64,000 nt of DNA from Streptomyces zhihengii. Lineage in GTDB: Bacteria > Actinomycetota > Actinomycetes > Streptomycetales > Streptomycetaceae. The translations under genes and the position numbers were made by a program. Below are positions 36,948 to 47,174 of the stretch, piece by piece. The stretch's first letter is position 1. Each line of letters starts with the position of its first letter. The stretch is from NCBI RefSeq assembly GCF_016919245.1, contig NZ_JAFEJA010000001.1:868001-932000 (forward strand), given 5' to 3'. Under the pieces are notes generated by a model that ran no database searches, was not told where the DNA came from, and saw nothing but the letters and a program-made list of their open reading frames with translations.

Positions 36948-37143
36948 CCATTTCTGACGGATCGACAGAAGCGACGCGACTTGAACACGTTCAGCCCAGG
37001 GATGCGGGGCGTGCGGCCGGGGCCCGGCGGCCCCGGGTCCGTACTGGTCAGCCGAGTGCGGGCGCCCGGGGCCGCGGCGATGGGGGCCGGGGGCGGACCC
37101 GCCCCCATTCGGCGGGCAGGCGCCGCCGCGGCCCGGCGGCCGG

Positions 37144-37149
37144 GATACT
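37144..37149 (+). promoter_or_regulatory. Possible -10 box of leaderless LMF1-like gene
   Basis: GATACT lies seven bases before the ATG at 37157. The intervening GGGTGGG could instead be a weak ribosome site. Confidence 0.35.
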
Positions 37150-37156
37150 GGGTGGG

Positions 37157-38563
37157 ATGGAGTGGTTCGGCGACGACGCCTACTGGCTGAGCCGGCTGGT
37201 GTTCCAGCGGGCTCTGGCCGTCGTGTACCTGATCGCGTTCGTGTCGGCCGCGCTCCAGTTCCGGGCGCTCATCGGCACGCGCGGCATGCTCCCGGTGCCG
37301 GAGTACCTGCGCCGGGTACCGGCCCGGAGAGCGCCGACACTGTTCCGGCTGCACTGGTCGGATCGTTTCTTCGCCTCCGTCGCCTGGGCGGGCGCCCTGT
37401 TGTCGGCCGCCCTGGCGGCGGGGGCCGCGGACCATCTGCCGCTCGGCGTCGCGATGGCGTGGTGGGCGGCCCTCTGGGCCCTGTACCTGTCGATCGTCAA
37501 CGTGGGGCAGACCTGGTACGGCTTCGGCTGGGAGTCCCTGCTGCTGGAGACGGGCTTCCTCGCGATCCTGCTCGGCAACGAGCACACCGCTCCCCCGGTG
37601 ATCGTGCTGTGGCTGCTGCGCTGGGTGCTGTTCCGGGTCGAGTTCGGCGCCGGGCTCATCAAGATCCGCGGCGATGCCTGCTGGCGTGATCTGACGTGCC
37701 TCTACTACCACCATGAGACCCAGCCGATGCCGGGGCCGCTGAGCTGGTGGTTCCACCATCTGCCCCGGCCCGCGCACCGGGTCGAGACGGCCGCCAACCA
37801 CGTGGTGCAGCTCCTGGTGCCGGTGCTGCTGTTCACCCCGCAGCCGGTGGCGGGTGCCGCGGCGGGGCTGATCGTGGTGACCCAGCTCTGGCTGGTGCTC
37901 TCGGGGAACTTCGCCTGGCTGAACTGGCTGACGATCGTGCTGGCGCTGTCCGCCGTCGACGCCTCCCCCGTCGTCACGCCGCCGGCCCTGCCCGCCGCGC
38001 CGCTCTGGTACGTGGTCGTCGTGTCCGCGGTCGCCGCCGGGCTGCTGGCCCTCGGCTACCGGCCGGCACGCAATCTGTTCTCCCGGCGCCAGGCGATGAA
38101 CCGCTCGTACGACCCCTTCCATCTGGTGAACGCCTACGGCGCGTTCGGCAGCGTCGGCCGGGTGCGGTACGAACTGGTGGTCGAGGGGACGGGGGACGCG
38201 GTCGCCCACGAGGGCACCGTGTGGCGGGAGTACGGCTTCCGGGGCAAGCCGGGCGATGCGCACAGGCTGCCGCGCCAGTACGCCCCCTACCATCTGCGGC
38301 TGGACTGGATGATGTGGTTCGCCGCGCTGTCCCCCGCGTACGCCCGCTCCTGGTTCCTGCCGTTCGTGGAGCGGCTGCTGGCGGGCGACCGGGACACGCT
38401 GCGGCTGCTGGCGCACAACCCCTTCCCCGACGCGCCTCCGGCCCAGGTGCGGGCCCGGCTGTTCCACTACCGGTTCACGACGCGGGCCGAGCGCCGGGCG
38501 ACGGGGGCCTGGTGGCACCGGACGCCGGTCCGGGAGTTCCTGGCGCCGACCCGGCTGCGCTGA
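37157..38563 (+). CDS. Lipase maturation factor (LMF1)-family membrane protein
   Basis: 468 aa polytopic membrane protein. Family traits: YWLSRLVFQRALAVVYLIAF near the start, GFGWESLLLETGFLAILLG, then FRVEFGAGLIKIRGDACWRD with LTCLYYHHETQPMPGPLSWW, and the conserved tail VNAYGAFGSVGRVRYELVVE with YEFRGKPG-like residues (YGFRGKPGDAHR). Eukaryotic LMF1 matures lipoprotein lipase in the endoplasmic reticulum; the bacterial role is not established. A perfect terminator follows. It is divergent from the lipoprotein gene. Confidence 0.9.
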   Translation: MEWFGDDAYWLSRLVFQRALAVVYLIAFVSAALQFRALIGTRGMLPVPEYLRRVPARRAPTLFRLHWSDRFFASVAWAGALLSAALAAGAADHLPLGVAMAWWAALWALYLSIVNVGQTWYGFGWESLLLETGFLAILLGNEHTAPPVIVLWLLRWVLFRVEFGAGLIKIRGDACWRDLTCLYYHHETQPMPGPLSWWFHHLPRPAHRVETAANHVVQLLVPVLLFTPQPVAGAAAGLIVVTQLWLVLSGNFAWLNWLTIVLALSAVDASPVVTPPALPAAPLWYVVVVSAVAAGLLALGYRPARNLFSRRQAMNRSYDPFHLVNAYGAFGSVGRVRYELVVEGTGDAVAHEGTVWREYGFRGKPGDAHRLPRQYAPYHLRLDWMMWFAALSPAYARSWFLPFVERLLAGDRDTLRLLAHNPFPDAPPAQVRARLFHYRFTTRAERRATGAWWHRTPVREFLAPTRLR

Positions 38564-38580
38564 CGGCGGCGGAGGCACAG

Positions 38581-38617
38581 CGCCGTGTCCCCGCCCAAGA
38601 GGGGCGGGGACACGGCG
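38581..38617. terminator. Bidirectional terminator after LMF1-like gene
   Basis: Perfect 16-bp inverted repeat (38581-38596 and 38602-38617) with a 5-base loop AAGAG. It lies between convergent stops at 38563 and 38674. Confidence 0.88.
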
Positions 38618-38673
38618 TCGCGGCGCATATCAACGGGTGCGGGAGGTCCGCCGGAGCGGAGCCGCACCGGGGA

Positions 38674-38844
38674 TCAGTCGATGCCGGGCAGGATGTGCGG
38701 CTCGGCGAGGTCCTCCTCGTATCCGGCCAGTCGGATCGGGGCCGAACGGGCCCAGACCTCGAGGTTGCGAATCTCATCGGCCTTGCGTGGCCGCTCGCCG
38801 CCGCGCTCCGACGGCCGCGTTTCGTGCTTCACCTCTGGTGTCAC
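38674..38844 (-). CDS. Uncharacterised 56-residue peptide
   Basis: GTG at 38844 with an AGGAG site six bases upstream; 56 codons to the stop at 38674. The sequence begins MTPEVKHETRPSERGGERPR and ends RLAGYEEDLAEPHILPGID. The first half is charged and disordered-looking; the second half holds one Trp and a mixed hydrophobic/acidic end. There is no Cys, signal peptide or membrane helix. The leader-core shape resembles a RiPP precursor, but no modifying enzyme is encoded nearby, so it may equally be a small regulatory protein. It is preceded by a structured untranslated region and followed by a perfect terminator. Confidence 0.6.
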   Translation of the reverse strand: MTPEVKHETRPSERGGERPRKADEIRNLEVWARSAPIRLAGYEEDLAEPHILPGID

Positions 38845-38941
38845 CGCGCACTCCTCTGTGTCGCGTAACAGGGACGGGGTCAGTTGGGTCGCGGTGGCGC
38901 CGTCAACTCTGGCGGGATCGCGGCCGGGTGGACCTGTCCCA

Positions 38942-38981
38942 GGACGGCCGGAGGGGACCGAGTAGGTCCCTGGAGGCCGTC
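38942..38981 (-). promoter_or_regulatory. Stem-loop upstream of the 56-residue peptide gene
   Basis: GGACGGCC (38942-38949) pairs with GGCCGTCC (38974-38981); an inner GGGACC/GGTCCC stem surrounds the loop GAGTA, with a symmetrical 4-base internal loop. An outer GGGTG/CACCC pair (38926-38930 and 38986-38990) can extend it. About 100 bases before the peptide start, so possibly a leader structure. Confidence 0.5.
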
Positions 38982-39076
38982 CATTCACCCCAGAGTAACC
39001 ATATGAGCGGGCCCATGCTCGATGGGGCCCTGAATTCAGCCCAATTCAGGCCAACGACCCCCTCCAGATGGACAAC

Positions 39077-39104
39077 GGCCGGCGCGCCTGCTGGCGCACC
39101 GGCC
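39077..39104 (-). terminator. Terminator of the SDR gene
   Basis: 12-bp arms (39077-39088 and 39093-39104, one G-T mismatch) with loop TGCT, 60 bases past the SDR stop codon. Confidence 0.75.
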
Positions 39105-39165
39105 GAAAATGCCCCGAAGGGTGTCGAGTTGCCCAGAAGTGCCGGAATGCATATCCGGCGGAGGG

Positions 39166-40632
39166 TCACCAGTTGGCGGGGGCGTAGTCCTTGAGGAAGC
39201 ATCCGAACAGATCCTCGCCGGACTCGCCGCGGACGATCGGGTCGTAGACCCGGGCCGCGCCGTCGACGAGGTCGAGGGGCGCGTGGAAGCCCTCCTCCGC
39301 CAGCCGCATCTTGTCGGGGTGCGGCCGCTCGTCGGTGATCCAGCCGGTGTCCACGGCCGTCATCAGGATGCCGTCCGTGTCGAACATCTCCTGGGCGCTG
39401 GTGCGGGTCAGCATGTTCAGCGCGGCCTTGGCCATGTTGGTGTGCGGGTGGCCCGCCCCCTTGTAGCCGCGGCTGAAGACCCCCTCCATCGCGGAGACGT
39501 TCACCACGTACTTCCGACGGCCTGCCGCGGCGGCCATGGCCGGGCGCAGCCTGCTGATCAGGATGAACGGTGCGGTGGAGTTGCAGAGCTGCACCTCCAG
39601 GAGCTCGACCGGGTCGACCTCCGAGACCGTCTGGATCCAGCTGTTGGAGTCGTGCAGGTCGGGCACCAGGCCGCCCGCGTCGATCGCCGTGCCGGCGGCG
39701 ATGCGCTCCAGCGAGGCGGAGCCGCTGACGAGTGCGAGATCGGTGATCTCCTGGGCGCGCAGCCCCTCGCCGGCGGACGCCGGGAGGGCCGCGACGGAGT
39801 CCACGGCGCCGCTGCCGAAGGTGCCGATGACCTGGGCGGGCGGAAGCTCGCCCGCGGGCAGCGGGGCGGACTCGGCGGCGACCAGCTCGCTGTACGCCTG
39901 GGGGGAGCGGCGCACCGTCTGGGCGGCGTTGTTGATCAGGATGTCGAGCGGGCCCTCGGCGGCCACCGAGTCGGCCAGGGCGACCACCTGCGCGGGGTCG
40001 CGCAGGTCGATGCCGACGACCTTCAGGCGGTGGATCCAGTCGTCGCTGTCCGGCATGGCCTTGAAGCGGCGGATGGCGTCGTTCGGGAACCGGGTGGTGA
40101 TCGTGGTGTGGGCGCCGTCGCGCAGCAGCCGCAGCGCGATGTACATGCCGATCTTGGCCCGGCCGCCGGTGAGCAGGGCCCGCTTGCCGGTCAGGTCGGC
40201 GCGGGCGTCGCGCCGGGCGCGGTTCTCGGCCGCGCAGGACTGGCAGAGCTGGTGGTAGAAGGCGTCGACCTCGACGTAGCGGGTCTTGCAGATGTAGCAG
40301 GAGCGGGGACGCCGGAGTATGCCGGCGATCTCCCCGGCGGCCGAGGACGAGGGCAGCAGGCCCTGGGTCTCGTCGTCGATGCGCTCCGCGGAGCCGGTGG
40401 CGGTGGCCTCGGTGACGGCGCGGTCGTGCGCGGTCTTGGCGGCCCGCCGCTCCTGGCGCCGCCGCTGCTTGACCGTGCGGTAGACACCGGCGGTCGCCCT
40501 GCGCACGGCGATGGCGTCGGGGTGGTCGATCTCCAGCTTGTCGAGCTCGTCGAGCACGCTGAGGCAGACGGCGAGACGCTCGGGGTCGATGCCCGGGCCG
40601 TAGGCCACGGGGCTGTCGTCGGTCAGGGTCAT
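39166..40632 (-). CDS. SDR-fold protein with N-terminal zinc ribbon and atypical active site
   Basis: 488 aa. Residues 1-110 are helical and charged; then a four-cysteine zinc ribbon (C112, C115, C130, C133: SCYICK and LCQSC); then a Rossmann domain with TGGRAKIG (155-162), DILINNAAQTVRR, and the serine strand YVVNVSAMEG (Ser380). In the usual YxxxK place the sequence reads TNMAK (Thr398, Lys402), so the catalytic Tyr is missing there; a Tyr lies at 390, ten residues after the serine. It could bind NAD(P)H but lack ordinary dehydrogenase chemistry. It stands alone with its own terminator. Substrate unknown. Confidence 0.85.
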   Translation of the reverse strand: MTLTDDSPVAYGPGIDPERLAVCLSVLDELDKLEIDHPDAIAVRRATAGVYRTVKQRRRQERRAAKTAHDRAVTEATATGSAERIDDETQGLLPSSSAAGEIAGILRRPRSCYICKTRYVEVDAFYHQLCQSCAAENRARRDARADLTGKRALLTGGRAKIGMYIALRLLRDGAHTTITTRFPNDAIRRFKAMPDSDDWIHRLKVVGIDLRDPAQVVALADSVAAEGPLDILINNAAQTVRRSPQAYSELVAAESAPLPAGELPPAQVIGTFGSGAVDSVAALPASAGEGLRAQEITDLALVSGSASLERIAAGTAIDAGGLVPDLHDSNSWIQTVSEVDPVELLEVQLCNSTAPFILISRLRPAMAAAAGRRKYVVNVSAMEGVFSRGYKGAGHPHTNMAKAALNMLTRTSAQEMFDTDGILMTAVDTGWITDERPHPDKMRLAEEGFHAPLDLVDGAARVYDPIVRGESGEDLFGCFLKDYAPANW

Positions 40633-41499
40633 CGCCGTCTTGGTTCCTCGATCACTCGAATGCGCGGTTTCAAAAGCGCGATTTTACCGAGGGAGCGGGG
40701 TCGGACCAAATGACGCCGGTCACTGCGGGGCCCGGATCATGGGGCGGCGGCGGTGCTGGCCGAAAGCAGCGGGCGCGCTGGGCGGCGATTGGTGTAGACC
40801 TATGGCGCCGTCACCTCCGGAGACAACCGCTTGTCGCCGTGTGCCGCACGGAGTGCGGACGGACCGCTCGCGACCTGGGACGGAATCTTCGCCCTTCCCC
40901 GCGGAAGGGCGGTACATGCGTTTCGCGCCAGCTTTCACCGAGCCCACACATCCCGGCCCGCGCGCACCCCACTATGTCTCCCGGCAGAGCCACTACCGAG
41001 GGGGGTAGGGCATGCCGGACGGGGGTCCGGCATGCCCTACCGGGGGTGCCGGCAGCGCTCCGGCCATGACCGGCGGGCCGTCCGCCGTACGGACGGCGCA
41101 CGACGGGCGGCCCGCCGCCCCTTCACCGGGGCGGTACGGCGCGGCGGCCGAAGGGCACAGCGCGCGACGCGGCACCCGGCCCGACGAGAACGCCCGGAGC
41201 GCCCCGCCCGTCGCAGCGCACGCGACGCGAGCCCGAGGGGCCCGGCGTCCGCCCGTCGGGGCGGTGGGGGCGACGGCCCACCCGCCTCACGCCTCGCGCG
41301 CCCCGAGGGCGGCGGCGCGCGACAGGGGCGCGCAAATCGGATACTGGGGGATGAACCGTGCGCTTCGTGCCGTGCGCCCGTCCCCCGGGTGCGGTGCGCC
41401 CCGCCGGAAGAGGGACCTGAGGCGTACTCCCGTACTACCGCAGCAGTACGGACAAGTGCCTGCTCAAGAACGACGACGTGAACGCGGAAGGGGGACAGG
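40633..41499. other. 867-bp divergent region without a credible gene
   Basis: Several open frames overlap here on both strands, but none has a good start site or a recognisable protein. The main structure is the 17-bp-arm hairpin at 41004-41041. An AT-richer patch after the SDR start (40665-40685, GCGCGATTTTACCG) may hold its promoter, and ATACTGGGGG around 41341 a possible promoter for the permease. Its length is unusual for this gene-dense window. Confidence 0.6.
41004..41041. ncRNA. Strong hairpin in gene-free region (possible terminator or small RNA)
   Basis: Perfect 17-bp arms (41004-41020 and 41025-41041) with the loop GGGG; the arm contains GTAGGGCATGCCGGAC. No gene ends nearby, so it is not an ordinary gene terminator; it may end a non-coding transcript or be a structured RNA. 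The classification is tentative. Confidence 0.35.
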
Positions 41500-43725
<2,226 letters not shown>

Positions 43726-43776
43726 TCATGCCGCAAGCGGCCAACGTAGGTCGCGGGCACACAGGGTGACAAGGTC

Positions 43777-45075
43777 TCAGGCCCAGAGTGACCGGATCCC
43801 GCCCTCCGGGACGGGTGCGCGGGGCGCACTCGGCGGCCGTCGGCTGCCGCCACGGCTGAGGAAGTCGGACAGCGGCAGCGTCGCCGCCCCCACCGTCACC
43901 GCGTCCGGGCCGAGTCTGCCCAGCTCGATCGTGGTGCGGGCGGCGGCGTGGCGCAGCGCGTACGTCTCCGCGTGACGGCGTACGCCGGGGAGCAGCCGCG
44001 GCCCGAGGAGCAGCCCGGCCCAGCCGCCCAGCAGGACGCGTTCCGGACAGAAGAGGTTCACCAGATCGGCGACGGCGGCGCCCAGGTACTCGGCGGTCTC
44101 GTCGAGGAGGTCCGCGGCGCGGGCGTCCGGGGCGGTGCCGTCCTCCGGGAAGGCGGCGGCGAGCAGCGCGGCGAGGACCGTCTCGTCGTCGGCGTCGGCG
44201 GGGAACTCGGCGCCCGCCTCCTGCCAGCGTTCGCGCAGGGCCGCCGCGCCCGCGTAGGCCTCCAGACAGCCCGCAGCGCCGCACCGGCAGCGGCGGCCCC
44301 GGATGCGCACGGTGGTGTGCCCCCACTCCAGGGCCCGCGGGCGGGCGGCCTCGTCGGGGTCGGCCGCCTGGACGACGGACGCGCCGACGCCGGAGCCGAT
44401 CAGGGCGACGGCCGCGGTCGACGCGCCCCGCCCGCCGCCGAACCACATCTCCGCCTGGCCGAGTGTCTTGGCGCCGTTGTCGATGAAGAGCGGGACGTCG
44501 TCCGGGATGTCCACGGCCGTGCGCAGCAGCCGTTCGAAGGGGACGGCGTCCCAGCCGATGGTCTGGCCGTGGACGACGGCCCCGCCGGCGCCGGGGTCCT
44601 GTTCGACGAGGCCGGGCACGCCCACACCGATGCCGAGCAGCCGCGCGGCGTCCGCGCCGGCGTCCGTGAGCACCCGGCCGACGGCGGCGCGCACATGGGC
44701 CACCACCCGCTCCACGTCGTAGCCGTGCCGGTCCAGGGGGCGTTCGGCGCGGGCGAGTTCGGTGAGCGAGAGGTCGAACAGCTCGACCCGGATCCGGGTC
44801 TCGCCGATGTCCACGCCGGCGAGCAGGCCGCTGGCGGGGGCCACCCGCAGCAGCGTGCGCGGGCGTCCGCCGTCGGAGTCGACGACGCCGGCCTCCTCCA
44901 GGACCCCTTCGGCGACGAGTTCGGAGACGACGTTGCTGATGGATCCGGAGCTGAGACCGGTGGCCGGCCCGAGTTCCTGGCGGCTCGCGGGGCCGCCGAA
45001 GTACACCCGCTCGAGGACCCTGGCCCGATTCCCCCGCCGCAGGTCACGCACTGTCCGTCTGTCGCGCTCCGCCAT
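43777..45075 (-). CDS. ROK-family transcriptional regulator
   Basis: 432 aa. An N-terminal winged helix (RDLRRGNRARVLERVYFGGP, RQELGPATGLSSGSISNVVS) precedes a ROK sugar-kinase-like domain: LLAGVDIGETRIRVELFDLS, GIGVGVPGLVEQDPG, the zinc-site region EWGHTTVRIRGRRCRCGAAGCLEAYAG (His plus three Cys), and the second-lobe VNLFCPERVLLGGWAGLLLG. Probably a sugar-sensing repressor. ATG 45075 has AAGGAG upstream. It is divergent from 6-phosphogluconate dehydrogenase across 202 bp, so it may control that gene; this is inference. Confidence 0.92.
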   Translation of the reverse strand: MAERDRRTVRDLRRGNRARVLERVYFGGPASRQELGPATGLSSGSISNVVSELVAEGVLEEAGVVDSDGGRPRTLLRVAPASGLLAGVDIGETRIRVELFDLSLTELARAERPLDRHGYDVERVVAHVRAAVGRVLTDAGADAARLLGIGVGVPGLVEQDPGAGGAVVHGQTIGWDAVPFERLLRTAVDIPDDVPLFIDNGAKTLGQAEMWFGGGRGASTAAVALIGSGVGASVVQAADPDEAARPRALEWGHTTVRIRGRRCRCGAAGCLEAYAGAAALRERWQEAGAEFPADADDETVLAALLAAAFPEDGTAPDARAADLLDETAEYLGAAVADLVNLFCPERVLLGGWAGLLLGPRLLPGVRRHAETYALRHAAARTTIELGRLGPDAVTVGAATLPLSDFLSRGGSRRPPSAPRAPVPEGGIRSLWA

Positions 45076-45277
45076 CGTGCTCCTTCCCTCGGAGCAAGAT
45101 ACCCAGTGCCCGGCGGGCGATCCGCCCGCCCTCCCCCGAGGATCGGTGAGGTGGACGGACCCGCGCGTCCGTATCCACCGGCACGGGTGTTCCCGGGAGT
45201 GTTCCGGCCGCCCGCGTGGGCACCCGCCCCCGAACGGCCCGCCCGGGGCCGCGCCCGACGACTCCAGGAGCGATCGC

Positions 45278-46720
45278 ATGAGTGGAACCGCCAGGATCGG
45301 TGTCACCGGACTCGCGGTGATGGGCCGCAACCTCGCCCGGAACTTCGCGCGGGGCGGGCTCACCGTCGCCGTGCACAACCGCACGGCGGCCCGCACCCGT
45401 GCGCTGGTCGAGGACTTCGGCGACGAGGGGTCGTTCGTCGCCTGCGAGTCGGCGGAGGAGTTCGTCGCGGCGCTGGAACGGCCCCGGCGGCTGGTGATCA
45501 TGGTCAAGGCCGGGGCCGCGACGGACGCGGTGATCGAGGAGTTCGTGCCCCTGCTGGAGGAGGGTGACGTCGTCATCGACGGCGGCAACGCCCATTTCGA
45601 GGACACCCGCCGGCGGGAGAAGGCGCTGCGGGAGCGCGGGATCCACTTCGTCGGGGCCGGGGTGTCCGGCGGCGAGGAGGGCGCGCTCAACGGGCCGAGC
45701 ATCATGCCGGGCGGCTCGGCCGAGTCCTACGCATCGCTCGGCCCGCTGCTGGAGCGGATCGCCGCCAGGGCACCCGACGGCTCGCCCTGTGTCACCCACG
45801 TCGGCCCGGACGGCGCCGGGCACTTCGTGAAGATGGTCCACAACGGCATCGAGTACGCCGACATGCAGCTCATCGCCGAGGCGTACCACCTGCTGCGGTC
45901 GGTCGCCGGCTACTCCCCCGCCCGGATCGCGGAGACGTTCCGCACCTGGAACACCGGGCGGCTGGACTCCTATCTGATCGAGATCACGGCGGAGGTGCTG
46001 GCGCACACCGACGCCGCGACCGGCGAACCGTTCGTCGACGTCGTGGCCGACCGGGCCGAGCAGAAGGGCACCGGGCGGTGGACCGTGCAGACCGCCCTCG
46101 ACCTGGGCGTACCGGTGTCGGGGATCGCGGAGGCCGTCTTCGCCCGCTCCCTGTCGGGCCACGCCGGGCTGCGGGAGAGCTCCCGCGGGCTGCCGGGCCC
46201 CGAGCCGGCCGCGCTGGACGAGAAGGAGGCGGCGCGCTTCGCCGACCGGGTCGAGCAGGCGCTGTACGCGTCCAAGATCGTCTCGTACACGCAGGGCTTC
46301 CACCAGGTGCGGGCGGGCAGCGAGGAGTACGGCTGGGACATCGACGCGGGCGCGGTCGCGGCGATCTGGCGGGCCGGGTGCATCATCCGGGCGGCGTTCC
46401 TCGACCGCATCCGCGAGGCGTACGACGCGCGCCCGGACATGCCCAGCCTGCTCACCGACAAGCGGTTCGGCGAGGAGATCGGGGCGGCGCAGGACGACTG
46501 GCGCGAGGTGGTGGCCACCGCGGCCCGCCAGGGCGTGCCGACGCCCGGCTTCTCGGCCGCGCTCGCCTACTACGACGCCCTGCGGGCCGAGCGGCTGCCC
46601 GCGGCGCTCACGCAGGGGCAGCGCGACTTCTTCGGGGCGCACACCTACCGGCGGACCGACCGTGAGGGGGCGTTCCACACTCTGTGGGCGGGTGACCGCT
46701 CGGAGGTGCCCGCGGACTGA
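45278..46720 (+). CDS. gndA: 6-phosphogluconate dehydrogenase, decarboxylating
   Basis: 480 aa. Oxidative pentose phosphate enzyme: 6-phosphogluconate to ribulose 5-phosphate, CO2 and NADPH. N-terminal Rossmann motif IGVTGLAVMGRNLARNFARGG with HNRTAARTRAL (NADP-type Arg); the substrate-site signature VIDGGNAHFEDTRRREKAL, GAGVSGGEEGALNGPSIMPG, and catalytic Lys/Glu in GHFVKMVHNGIEYADMQLIA. The C-terminal helical domain ends with GAHTYRRTDREGAFHTLWAG. ATG 45278 has CAGGAG seven bases before it. Length fits the long NADP-dependent type. Confidence 0.96.
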   Translation: MSGTARIGVTGLAVMGRNLARNFARGGLTVAVHNRTAARTRALVEDFGDEGSFVACESAEEFVAALERPRRLVIMVKAGAATDAVIEEFVPLLEEGDVVIDGGNAHFEDTRRREKALRERGIHFVGAGVSGGEEGALNGPSIMPGGSAESYASLGPLLERIAARAPDGSPCVTHVGPDGAGHFVKMVHNGIEYADMQLIAEAYHLLRSVAGYSPARIAETFRTWNTGRLDSYLIEITAEVLAHTDAATGEPFVDVVADRAEQKGTGRWTVQTALDLGVPVSGIAEAVFARSLSGHAGLRESSRGLPGPEPAALDEKEAARFADRVEQALYASKIVSYTQGFHQVRAGSEEYGWDIDAGAVAAIWRAGCIIRAAFLDRIREAYDARPDMPSLLTDKRFGEEIGAAQDDWREVVATAARQGVPTPGFSAALAYYDALRAERLPAALTQGQRDFFGAHTYRRTDREGAFHTLWAGDRSEVPAD

Positions 46721-46734
46721 GCGCGGTCCCCTGA

Positions 46735-46792
46735 CACACGTCGGCCCGGTGCGGCCCACCCCGCGGGGTGGGCCGCACCGGGCCGACGTGTG
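46735..46792. terminator. 58-bp perfect palindrome terminating gndA
   Basis: Bases 46735-46792 are a perfect palindrome (29-base arms, centre GC at 46763-46764), starting CACACGTCGGCCCGGTGCGG. It begins 15 bases after the gndA stop codon and should form an extremely stable stem. Downstream there are two imperfect copies of a CCGGGGGCGGGCT-containing unit to 46855. Confidence 0.85.
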
Positions 46793-46853
46793 CCGGGCTG
46801 CCACCCGGGGGCGGGCTGCCGACATGTGCCGGGCGGGCCGCCCGGGGGCGGGC

Positions 46854-47051
46854 TCAGACCGGGCCGGGCTGGGGCTCCGGGGAAGGCACCGGCTCCGGGG
46901 AGGGGCCGGGCGGCTGCGGAATGGGGTCCGGCGCGGGCCCCGGCGTCGGCGGCGGCGTGGGCACGGGACCCGGCAGCGGTCCCGGGTCGGGCGGCGGGCC
47001 GGGCGTGGGGGTGGGCACCGGCGGTGCGGGGTCGGGGTACGGGTGGGTCAT
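46854..47051 (-). CDS. Small proline-rich protein
   Basis: 65 aa, starting MTHPYPDPAPPVPTPTPGPP; almost entirely Pro, Gly, Pro-Asp and Pro-Thr repeats with no hydrophobic segment or signal peptide. An excellent GGAGG ribosome site lies six bases before the ATG at 47051, which supports it as a real gene in spite of low complexity. Function unknown. It follows the metallo-hydrolase gene on the same strand after 123 bp. Confidence 0.65.
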   Translation of the reverse strand: MTHPYPDPAPPVPTPTPGPPPDPGPLPGPVPTPPPTPGPAPDPIPQPPGPSPEPVPSPEPQPGPV

Positions 47052-47174
47052 GCCGGACCTCCAAGGTGCGAAGTCGTGCGTTCCCGATGTCTCACGGTCG
47101 CGTTCCCTTCCGCGGCCGATCCAGTCGCGTACGGGGCCGGTGATCCTCCGCCGCCGCGTTCGAACCGAGCCCCG

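Larger units (their letters stand above)
36841..37156. other. Divergent intergenic region with TGTTCTG repeats and a palindrome
   Basis: 316 bp with no credible gene. It holds a TGTTCTG heptamer array at 36920-36947 and a perfect 12-bp palindrome TGAACACGTTCA at 36982-36993, both AT-richer than the surroundings, then a GC-rich stretch up to the next gene. Confidence 0.6.
38845..39165. other. Gene-free region with several hairpins
   Basis: 321 bp upstream of the 56-residue peptide gene and downstream of the SDR gene. It contains a bipartite stem-loop at 38942-38981, a GGGCCC/GGGCCC pair around 39009-39030, the palindrome CTGAATTCAG at 39030-39039, and a terminator hairpin at 39077-39104. No gene was seen. 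Confidence 0.65.

Noticed and set aside
38674..38988. Longer 104-residue version of the small peptide gene
   Set aside because: The upstream in-frame start has no ribosome site and the extra residues are low-complexity over the hairpin region; GTG 38844 has a clear AGGAG.
40710..41475. Several long open frames in the SDR/DMT gap
   Set aside because: Frames on both strands overlap one another, are rich in Arg/Pro/Gly and have no recognisable domains or good start sites; the region is treated as non-coding.
46735..46792. Reading the 58-bp palindrome as a recombination or attachment site
   Set aside because: It sits directly behind a stop codon with no integrase or tRNA nearby; a terminator is the simpler reading.
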